From positions 61,799,156-61,863,155 of the forward strand of contig OZ025242.1 of NCBI GenBank assembly GCA_964019155.1: a DNA stretch of 64,000 nt, given 5' to 3'. Shown here piece after piece: positions 1 to 64,000 of this stretch. Position numbers and translations under genes: made by a program. Within the stretch, counting starts at the first letter, position 1. Every line of letters starts with the position of its first letter. The notes beneath the pieces were generated by a model. That model saw only the letters and a program-made list of their open reading frames with translations, was not told the origin of the DNA and ran no database searches. The stretch is from Osedax fenrisi (Eukaryota; Annelida; Polychaeta; Sabellida; Siboglinidae).

Positions 1-35
1 ACTAAGGTCTACTAGTACATAAAGCATATATAAAT

Positions 36-494
36 ACTAAAGATTTTACCAAGAAAAGATATAACACTCCCTATCTATGCAGAGTGATTAATATTCAGGG
101 GTCCCACTGCTAGCAGTAGTATCGAAATCACTGAATTAGATTTGGGTTTGATGTGTTTTGCATACAATAATATTTTCAATGCTTTATTAAATTATATGCA
201 ATATAAATTATTTTTTTCTCACCACATAGATATGTATAGAATTTAAATCAACATATCCTATTTCTTTGTTATAAATTAGTAATGAATACTTAGTTTTCAT
301 CATAAAAATAATAATTTAAAGCATATTATTTTACATTTTAAAAGTATAGTTTGATATGAATTTACATTATAAACAACACGTAGTTCCAAAAATTGACCCG
401 CTATAGGTGGCGCTGTAGTTTTTTGTGTACAAATGTAAATTACACGATTTCTCGTGAGTGTTATATCTTTCCTTAGAAATACCTTTGCTATTAC
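36..494. mobile_element. MITE family A, copy 1 (about 455 bp)
   Basis: A non-coding element with terminal inverted repeats of about 30 bp. The left end reads AAAGATTTTACCAAGAAAAG and the right end is its degenerate complement. The interior matches the copies at 921-1378 and 39463-39930. No transposase is encoded. It fills the left edge of the window inside the PGS1-like gene. Confidence 0.75.
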
Positions 495-499
495 AATGC

Positions 500-640
500 T
501 AGTATCCACCAGCCCCACTAACCAGTAGGCTGCTACATAAGCTGCAATGTTACCATAGCAACCAGCCCCCTAACCAGTAGGGTGCTACATAAGCTGCAGT
601 ATTACCATAGCAACCAGCCCCACTAACCAGTAGGGTGGAG
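500..640. repeat. Tandem repeat of about 50-57 bp overlapping the end of the PGS1-like exon
   Basis: Three imperfect copies run across the exon 1 donor. Each contains the block CCAGCCCC(A)CTAACCAGTAGG. On the minus strand this is the exon end plus the GTTAGT donor. Two copies also carry a full or near X-box (549-562 and 601-614). Confidence 0.8.
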
Positions 641-744
641 TAGAATTCCTCGGGTCCGTAGAGAACCTCGATATCGTCACCGTCCACACGGAAACTGGGC
701 GCTTCGTCCCCGATCCACGCGAGACGTTGTTCCTTCATCATCAT
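628..744 (-). CDS. First coding exon of a PGS1-like gene (CDP-diacylglycerol-glycerol-3-phosphate 3-phosphatidyltransferase), partial
   Basis: A 39-codon open exon on the minus strand starts with three ATGs in a row and ends at a CTG|GTTAGT donor (phase 0). The peptide has the spacing W-I-x4-P-x-F-x-V ... V-L-x-x-P-x-E-F-Y seen just before the phospholipase-D-like domain of animal PGS1, which makes phosphatidylglycerophosphate in mitochondria for cardiolipin synthesis. The later exons would lie left of the window, because 36-494 is a MITE. It is GC-rich against AT-rich flanks, and promoter-like motifs lie just upstream. The match rests on a short peptide recalled from memory, so the product is tentative, but exon status is well supported. 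No obvious mitochondrial presequence is visible; the second or third ATG could also be used. Confidence 0.55.
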
Positions 745-768
745 AGGTGTCGCTAGTAGTGTGGCGCG

Positions 769-782
769 GTTGCTATGACGAC
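769..782 (-). promoter_or_regulatory. RFX X-box match upstream of the PGS1-like exon
   Basis: Read on the minus strand this 14-mer fits the X-box consensus GTHNYYATRRNAAC at every position and lies 25 bp upstream of the first ATG of the minus-strand gene. RFX factors bind such sites in ciliary and some other promoters. Function is inferred. Confidence 0.5.
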
Positions 783-804
783 GTAGCGATGGCGATAGAG
801 TTCT

Positions 805-840
805 GACGGGGTGGGGGTGAACGGGTATTAATGATTGGCT
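805..840 (-). promoter_or_regulatory. GC-rich stretch and inverted CCAAT motif, probable core promoter of the minus-strand gene
   Basis: On the minus strand there is a CCAAT motif (complement of 834-838) and a C-rich Sp1-like run around 809-821, about 65 to 95 bp upstream of the ATG. Together with the X-box this looks like a proximal promoter. This is motif evidence only. Confidence 0.35.
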
Positions 841-920
841 ATTGAATGTAGGGAAGACGTGGATGTTTTGTAGCTAGTAGTGGCAAATAGACACTTATTC
901 GCAGAATTATCAACGATCGG

Positions 921-1378
921 AGCAAAGATATAACACTCCCTTCAACGCAACGCAATTAATATTCACTGAAATAGATTTAGGTTTGTTATCATTGAAATAG
1001 ATTTAGGTTTGATATCACTGAAATAGATTTAAGTTTGACGCTATTTTCATACAACATTTTTTTCATTGTTCTATTAAATTACATGCAATATAAATTAGCT
1101 TTTACTAGCCACATAGATATGTATAGCATTTAAAACCAACATATCCTATTGCTTTGTTATATATTAGTAATGAACACGAACACTAGGTGTTCTGCATATA
1201 AATAATAATTTGAAACACATTTTTAACATTTCAAAAGTGTAGTTAGCTATGAATATTACTTATAAACAACATATTTTTCTGACCCTATATAGGTGGCGCT
1301 GTATGTGTTTCGTATATTAAATCTAATTACACGACTTCGCTTAAATGATATGTCTTTCCTTAGAAAAATCTTTGGAAT
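921..1378. mobile_element. MITE family A, copy 2
   Basis: Same orientation as copy 1. It shares the AAAGATATAACACTCCC terminus and interior blocks, including a TATAGGTGGCGCTGTA-like segment near the right end. It contains a short internal triplication of a roughly 30-bp AT-rich segment around 965-1035. Non-autonomous. Confidence 0.7.
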
Positions 1379-1522
1379 TAGTCTGGGCGGCTTTATTACT
1401 ATATACAATGTTTAATGAATACCTCGGTATTTGTATATTGAATAAGAATACTGGTATTTTATTATATATTATATATATTATACATTGGTATATAATATAT
1501 ACTATATATAATATCAATATTG

Positions 1523-1563
<41 letters not shown>

Positions 1564-2437
1564 CTTTACTATGACTTATGACTCATACACAAATTGTTGT
1601 TATTAACAATTATAAAAAATGATCTTGTTTTGATAAAGGGAGTGTCTACCTATAATAGATATATTCTAAACTCGTTCCATCTAGTACACATCGTCTACCT
1701 AGTAAAACTTTCATTGATGTGTTTATAGTTGCAATAATGATTATTGAGTAGAAGTAAATATTAGTTAATAATGTACGGTGTATAACTTCATATGTAAACA
1801 AACTCCTATTATATTAATGACATAATCATACTTAAACATATTGCATAGGTCTATTTCACTTTTATTTCATTCGCAATTGTAAAATGCAATCGTAGAAATA
1901 ATGAAATATTGTAATTATTTAATAAAATATGATAATTTGTATTAGTAAAATTAGGAAAATAATGAATAAGTTCAAATATGATATTTCAAAATAAATGAGT
2001 TATATAATAAGAAATAAGATACACATGCATTATTACACAATGCAGTATTATTGCATGATCTCTTGATAAGATAAATCTATAAATAGCTAAGCAATAAATT
2101 ACAGGCAATACTAATACAAACAAGTACATATTTCAACATAAAACCTATATTTTTAACCTTTGCTAGATATTACCATAGTGATTTAAACATGATAAAGTCT
2201 ATAACATAAGTATTAACATTACTTTGTGCTATTAGATAGAATATAATATATTGCAACATTTGTAATAAGAGTAATTTAAAGAATACGAAAAATATTTATT
2301 AAATGCTAGAAATTAATTGTGAAATAATAATATGGGGAGAATTTGTATATTATTATTGATTATATTCAATTAGGTCAATGGAATATACTCTTAGGTTGGG
2401 GTACTGAACAATCAAATGTGTACGCTATTGTATATTT

Positions 2438-2535
2438 AAGTAGACATAAACTCGTAGCCTAACAAACATAATGGATAACACACAGTAGACTATTTGCAAC
2501 ACAATTGTGTATTAATACGAGTTTATGTCTACTTA
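2438..2535. repeat. Inverted repeat with 19-bp arms
   Basis: AAGTAGACATAAACTCGTA at 2438-2456 is matched by its reverse complement at 2517-2535, with a spacer of about 60 bp. It could be the ends of a very short inverted-repeat element or a hairpin. Confidence 0.6.
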
Positions 2536-3879
2536 GTATCTTAAGATATAAGATAAATCGATAATGCATGCATTTGAATTTTCAACACCTCAGTCATAGA
2601 GAAGAAGATATTTGTCATTCTCACTTTATATACCATAGACTGTACTATATACGGTAGAAAGAGTTTATATAACATTTCATGGATTTTTAAAGTAAATCAA
2701 TAAAATAAAAAATAATGATCCCAGGGTGTGTCTGCTTTTTATTGATTTTAATACATTTATATATCATCATTCATCTGCATATCTTATATAAATGAAAAGT
2801 TATATACATTTTTGAATACAATAAATATTTAATGTATAGTGTTAGTTTTAAGAATATAATATTATTATATGATAAGAATAATTTTTCTTAAAATATACAT
2901 CGATATTCGAAAATTATAATAAATCAAGAGGTCCATTTTCAATGTAAAATTATACATATTTTGTAACATGCCTTATTATGTAATGATACTTTGACAATTC
3001 TTGCTTTTTAAATTATTTAAAACGATAGTATTACCACCATCGATATAAAGAAAGTGGATAAGCAATTGATGCACGCAATGCATGTAAAAGATAGATACGC
3101 GAATGGCACTTTTATTGATAAATTAACAAAATGGCATCAGTGATTTTGATTGGATATTAGTTATATTATATGTCAAATATTAAAACATTAGGCTTTTCGT
3201 CAAAATAGATTAAAGTGACTTCTATCTATATAAATGGATTTAGATTATAAATATCAATAAAATAGTATGATATCTTCAAATTAAATATACAAAATTATTA
3301 AAATTGGTAGTAATTATCAATATATATGTATAAATAAATTATATTAATTTAAAATTTAGTAGGTATTTAGTAGTGGGTTTCGACTGCAACGCCTCTATCG
3401 CAAATTGCCATACACTACATTCAAATGCACAGGTCCACTTTCTCACTATATCTATGATTACCACCTATATTTAAATCTAAATGGAATTTCAATTTATTTC
3501 ATGTAAATAGATACAAGTAACATATCTTTGCTACGTAAAATCCTTGTATATATGCTTACTAAACATATATAAAAGGATTTTATGTTATAATAATCATATT
3601 ATAATTATCAGTATAATTATAATCATAAATTATCCTATAATATAATTTTTTCGTATTTTTAAAGATAACTTCATATAAAAATTACTTTTATAAGTAAAAT
3701 AGTATTAATCATTTTTATTAAATAATTATTATATATTAGATTATTATTAAAAAATGATATCAAATTATTAAAATGTTTATGTATAAATGAAATGTGAACA
3801 TGATCTAATGATACCATGAGATACATAGGCACTACTAGTGCCGCACTAGGTATATTTAATATTACATAACTATGATATA

Positions 3880-4200
3880 AGGTATATATATAATAATAAT
3901 ATTTATTTATTGAAATCTCGTATATATATATATATATATATTGAATAAAATACAAATAGCGGATACAAATGGACCCCTCAAGAAGTCATAGACTTATACA
4001 TGTTATAAATAACTGTGAGAGGCCCCATACAGAGAAGACAATACAATACAAATAGTAACATTTTTTTCTAGTGTTTTGATTTATCGTTTATTAAGTTCTT
4101 TATAAACAAAAGAGACAAACAAGAACTGCCTCGAGTTGACTGGCACCTCTGGCTTACTAGCTTTCGGTTGTCCCACTGAGCCAGATCACAGACTAATATA
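3880..4200 (-). mobile_element. SINE family B copy, near full length
   Basis: Read on the minus strand it begins with a degenerate tRNA-like head (about 4125-4195, box A like CTGGCTCAGTGGGAC), then a body containing GGGGTCCATTTGTATCCGC, and ends in GATTTCAATAAATAA. Related copies occur in introns 38, 51 and 65 of the dynein gene. Confidence 0.6.
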
Positions 4201-5525
4201 TACCAGATATTATAATATATTTATAAATAATATTTCATTATATAATAGCATAACACCATTCGATCTCGGAAGAATATAATATAATTAAATAATATATCAT
4301 ACATTTACGAAAACAAAAACAATTATTAAATGATAATCAAATAATTAATAATTCGTATGAGATAAATCAAAGATGACAATTAAGATTATTTTTAATTAGC
4401 TATTATATATCGGTCACTTTAATCTTTTCCGATGTCGCCTACTTACAAAGGGCGTCTACCGGATAGGCCCAACACCCTCAATAACAATGAACCTTTATAT
4501 CTATCCTGGCAATGCCTAAACCTAAAGTAGGCTCCACTCTATCAATCTAAACGTATTAAACACTATTAGATATCAGGTCACGAGTAGACATTAAGCATAC
4601 GTATGCTAGTACTTGCCTGATGTTCCACGTGAAAGGCAGTACTACGCGTGTGATATGTTAATTCAGCGTACGCGTTCTATATTCAGTGTTTCTCTGATCA
4701 AATATAGAGTTATTTTAACGATATTTATATAACATTTTAGATAAATGATAATGTATGATATTATTTTATACGCAGGGTTCGTAAAAACACAAAAATCTAG
4801 AATCTAATCTACGGTGGTGGTTTGGGTTCTTGTGGTTTAACTTATACACTTTAGTTTAATAACATATTTAGAGTGAATATTTGAGAGATATAGGTTTATT
4901 TGTCAATAGACATTAGATAATAGTGATCAATACTTATAAATAGATTTTATCAGAACGATAATTTAACACATAGATTTCAAAAAATGTTAAAATCCAAAAA
5001 TTCCAAACTGATTATAAGCTATGGTAACTGAAATTTGTGATTATTAATCTTTACTACTACTACTACCACTACTACTACTACTGCTACTACTACCACCACC
5101 ACCACCACCACCAATGAATATTATGTATTAAGTATGAAGTATCAATTTTATTAATTAGCTTAGATTCTAAATATAATGTTTCCAGACTAATAATTATTTA
5201 TTGTGTAAGATAATTTCATAGAAAATTATTTATATATTTATATATTTATAAATAATTTTCTTTGAAATTAACTTATAAGTTTAAGTTTCGAGAAGCTTAT
5301 TACTCAGGTGTAATTATTTGACATTAAATACAGGTATATTTGGATGAACATTTCTACATAAATTTGTATATACATCTAACCCACATTGTATATTGTATAT
5401 ATTATAATATTTGGATTGTACATTCCTTTGAGGTAGGTATATACCTATATATCATTTCAGTATAATATATGTTTAATTTTTTTAATGAATCTTATTTACT
5501 AATAATCTTAATTGCTGATGTCAGA

Positions 5526-5560
<35 letters not shown>

Positions 5561-6432
5561 CGTTGTCATTCGGACCCGGACTTCGGACTTTAGGTCATTG
5601 ATACCGGACTGATACAGTATAATTTATGATATATCGGACTCGGACCGTACTTTAATATTTAACTCGGACTATTTCGGACTTTAAATATTAGATTCGGACT
5701 ATTTCGGACTTTAAATATTATATTCGTATTATTTCGGAAATTTATTATTGGATATCTAAAATACATTCCAATGTTTACCTTTGGGATTATATTTATTCGC
5801 GCCATTTTCAACTAACATAGCGGTTATGTGTATGTATCCGCGACACTATTACTCAGCTTAGCGTTCCTTTGTGTGAAAAGGAGTCACTGTCAATCAAACT
5901 ACTCCCCCCCTTTGTATGTATCCGCGACACTTTTACTAAATATAGCTCACTTCGTGTGAATAGGCGCCAATGTCAATCACACTACCCCGCCCTTCGTATG
6001 TATCCGCGACACTTTTAATCCACATTGCATCATTTTAAAATATAGATATTAAAACCTGATTTTTTTTCAACTATTTTATACTCACACATATCTCCAAGAC
6101 CCGAACCAGTTTACATCACTATACGATACTTATGCTGCTGTCAAACGATGCAGATATAATTATCAAACGATACTGATAGTGATACTTCTGTCAAACAATA
6201 CTGATACTTCTGTCAAATGATACTGATACTGATACTGATACAGCTGTCAAACGATACTGATACGATACTGATACAGCTGTCAAACGATACTGATACGATA
6301 CTGATACAGCTGTCGAATGATACTGATACGATACTGATACAGTTTCGAACGATACTGATACGATACTGATACAGCTGTTGAATGATACTGATACGATACT
6401 GAGACTTACTTTTTAGAAAATTTGACAACACT
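5561..6432. mobile_element. Non-autonomous element with TAGYGTTGTCA termini and internal tandem arrays
   Basis: The ends are inverted copies (TTAGCGTTGTCATTC at the left, TTAGTGTTGTCAAATTT read from the right), and both abut (TA)n runs. The inside is built from three unrelated arrays: degenerate CGGACT repeats (5566-5740), an approximately 85-95-bp unit starting GTATGTATCCGCGACAC (about 5830-6020), and a 33-bp unit rich in GATACTGATAC (about 6170-6410). No protein is encoded. Confidence 0.6.
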
Positions 6433-8002
6433 AATATATATATATATATCCTTTCTATAATCTAGATGTTAAACTATTATATATTTAGGTTGGCTAAATA
6501 AATTATATTGATTTGGTATGAAAGCAAAATTATTGCTGCAATTGTTGAAGATTCAACGGTATTTTACCCAACCAGATTTAACGAATGCGCATATAAGGGG
6601 GGTCCATATTTCCAATAGACTATGGTTTATTATGATATATTGAATTTCATTTAATCTTCGAGACATATTGCTGGCATTTTATTAACCTTGAACTCTATAA
6701 TCTTTTATATTTATATTATTATTTAAACAAAATTCTAATAAATCAGTAGCTAAATATTGACCAATGTGATAATTAATCTACTTACATCAATAAATATTAA
6801 ATAAGAATACCTTAATTGGTATATATGATGACGATTTATCTGATCTAAATGTGATATATCTGGAATTTAGTCCACTAATATACTATAATATTTTGAATTT
6901 TTTATTTCTTTAATAATTTAGTTCTCACCTGTTCTCATTATAATATAGCAATAGTGGACGTTTATATGTAAATGAGAGTGATGTTAATCTAAGCATCCAT
7001 TTATAAGTAATAGTTGACTAATTGCACACAAATTCAGTTAGTATTATATTTAGGTTATATATATCTATAAATATTATCTGTATCAATAAATATAAATATA
7101 ATCTATATCTGTAAATAGTCTAGTAAAAAAGATAAACATTATTGTTTACAGAATTTCATCAATAGTCATTATTAAAAAAACTATAAAGAAGAATTCTCAT
7201 ATTTTAATTAAAACTATATATATTAACTACAAAAATATAATAATATATACATTACATGAGAAGTTAAACATTTTGTAATACATGTGCGTTAATAGAGAAA
7301 ATTAATTATTTGGAGAAAAATAATGTTGAAAATACCTAATTTGTATTAATTACTATTATACATCTATATAAAATATCGTTTTTTTTCGTAATTTTTAATA
7401 AATATAATTCTTTAAATATGTCAGAAATTATAGTTAAAATATATCTAAATCATATTTAATTTTAATAAAAAAACTATTGAATATTTTTTTACTAAAGCTA
7501 ATAGTGTTTAAGATTCCCTTAACACATTTCTCTAGTATCGTTTATCGCTTTCTAGTTTATCAATCAATTATTTATCAATTGGTTTCATACTATTTTAGCT
7601 GACAATCAGATTTATGTGAGGTGGTATATGGTGATCACTATTAACATGCGCTCCAATATCTTCAAGAATTTTCTAAATTTTTGTAAAATTCACTTTTCAC
7701 TTCTTCCTATTTGACTCTTATTTAATAAATTTATTATATTATTTTTATTTTTTTAATTATAATTTATAATATATAAGAAAATAGAATATATTTTTTTTTA
7801 TAAAAATAGTAAATACAATTTTTTTCAAATAATTGATGGGTCCCCCAAATTAATGGGCCCGGGCAATTGCCCGATTTACCCCATATCATTGATATAGAGT
7901 AAGTGGATAAGCAAGCGCATGTAGTGTAAGTTACTTTGCGATTGAGGCGCTGCGGTAGAAACCTACTTCTAAATTTTAAATTATTATTATCATAATAATT
8001 AT
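6433..8002. other. AT-rich intergenic stretch, no gene seen
   Basis: Only short low-complexity frames are present, with no exon-like GC island and no recognisable repeat family beyond A/T runs. Confidence 0.55.
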
Positions 8003-8159
8003 GTACTATATATTTAAAAATAACATTTGAATAATATAACTGCTATAATAACATAATCATTATGTTATATTTAATATTATATTAAATTATTAAATTATTT
8101 AAATATAATATAATATTATAATAATAATTATTCAAATGTTCCTTTTAAATATATGGTAC
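8003..8159. repeat. Palindromic AT-rich inverted repeat, possible short MITE
   Basis: The arm GTACTATATATTTAAAAATA starting at 8003 is matched imperfectly by the complement ending at 8159, and the arms extend over about 35 bp through ACATTTGAATAAT. The centre is also A/T palindromic. A second, smaller inverted repeat lies at about 8250-8300. Confidence 0.55.
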
Positions 8160-8720
8160 AAATGTAAGAAACATAATAAATACAAATTATATGATATATT
8201 TATATAAATTGTATTTTAAATAAATGAGTAAGTTATTGAAGAAGATTAAAAACAAAATATTATTTTGAAGAAGGTTACTTGCACTTCAAAATATTGTTTT
8301 TATAAATCATTAAATAATATATAATGTAGATACATAGTTAATGATGATAAAGATGTAGCATAATAGTATATAGTATTTTCTTAGTATTGTATAGATATGA
8401 TCATATATAAATTATTAATATAATCGAATTTATATTTTATTAATAACATATTTATTTGAAAAAATAAGAAAATATAAAATTATTTAACAATGTAATTCAT
8501 TTAATTTTATAATATGAATCATTTTAATATACATACATATATTATTATGTAATCAAGGATATATGTATTACAATGGGTATACCATACCTTTTGATAACAC
8601 TACGCAATAGACGTATAGATCGTAATCTACTATATAATAATATCGATATATTCATATTATAATATTTATACAATAATCGTAAAATATATTTTTTAGTTTC
8701 TTTCCAAGTCATGTGTTATT

Positions 8721-8734
8721 GTATCCAAGGCAAC
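8721..8734 (+). promoter_or_regulatory. RFX X-box upstream of the dynein heavy chain gene
   Basis: GTATCCAAGGCAAC lies 150 bp upstream of the start codon. It keeps both RFX half-sites (RYYNYY and RRNRAC, right half GGCAAC). A position within a few hundred bases upstream of the start is typical of X-boxes in ciliary genes. Binding is inferred. Confidence 0.6.
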
Positions 8735-8883
8735 TTATAGTTGTTTAACTTACTTTATGTACTGCTGTATTTTATTATTATTAAATGTTATCTTTTAACG
8801 TTCGAATATCCTTAGAAAATACAATTGGATGAAGCAATATCGACAATTATATTAATATATTATTAGAGACTTTATTATAAAAA

Positions 8884-63788
<54,905 letters not shown>

Positions 63789-64000
63789 GTTTTTATCTCT
63801 CTATATTTATATATATATATACATACATAATATTTTGTATAATTTTTACGGAGATATTATATGTATTAATATTATAATATAATATATATTATTTGATATA
63901 AATAATATATTTATTATATAAATAATAATTTTATTATATAAATAATATATTTATTATATAAATTGAAAAACTTAATTAAAAAATACTTATATATTTATAA

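Larger units (their letters stand above)
1379..5560. other. AT-rich intergenic stretch without a recognisable gene
   Basis: No coding exon was seen on either strand. It holds a (TA)n run at about 1526-1556, an inverted repeat at 2438-2535, a SINE-B copy at about 3880-4200, a run of ACT/ACC triplets at about 5050-5112, and (TA)n at 5529-5556. Short open frames here are AT-rich and look random. Confidence 0.6.

Overview
This is a 64 kb piece of an AT-rich, intron-rich animal genome. Coding exons stand out as GC-richer islands in AT-rich introns full of microsatellites, minisatellites, tRNA-derived SINEs, MITE-like elements, a CR1/L2-type LINE and a degenerate hAT transposon. The repeat content and the intron-rich gene structure point to a metazoan with motile cilia. 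I cannot name the phylum from the sequence.

The window is dominated by one plus-strand gene, an outer-arm axonemal dynein heavy chain of the beta type (DNAH9/DNAH11/DNAH17 group, by eye closest to DNAH9). I traced 67 consecutive coding exons from the start codon at 8884 to 63788. Every exon-exon phase fits, and there is no stop or frameshift over 10,977 coding nucleotides (3,659 codons). They encode the N-terminal tail, the linker, AAA1 to AAA4 with their P-loops, the stalk with its microtubule-binding domain, and most of AAA5. Roughly the last 800 residues (AAA6 and the C-terminal domain) should lie beyond the right edge. A 12-nt candidate microexon lies in the intron after exon 25.

Layout: 1-744 holds the first exon of a minus-strand gene resembling PGS1 (mitochondrial phosphatidylglycerophosphate synthase), with MITE copies on either side. 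745-8883 is the divergent intergenic region, AT-rich and repeat-laden, with promoter-like motifs at both ends, including RFX X-box matches. 8884-63788 is the dynein gene. Its intron 26 carries a LINE nested in a SINE, and intron 29 carries a hAT relic.

The most unusual signal is in splicing. 48 of 67 dynein donors begin GTT, although animal introns normally have a purine at +3. Short tandem arrays also repeatedly arise at intron ends, and in at least two places they multiply a splice site itself: the exon 5 acceptor (seven copies) and the PGS1-like exon 1 donor (three copies).
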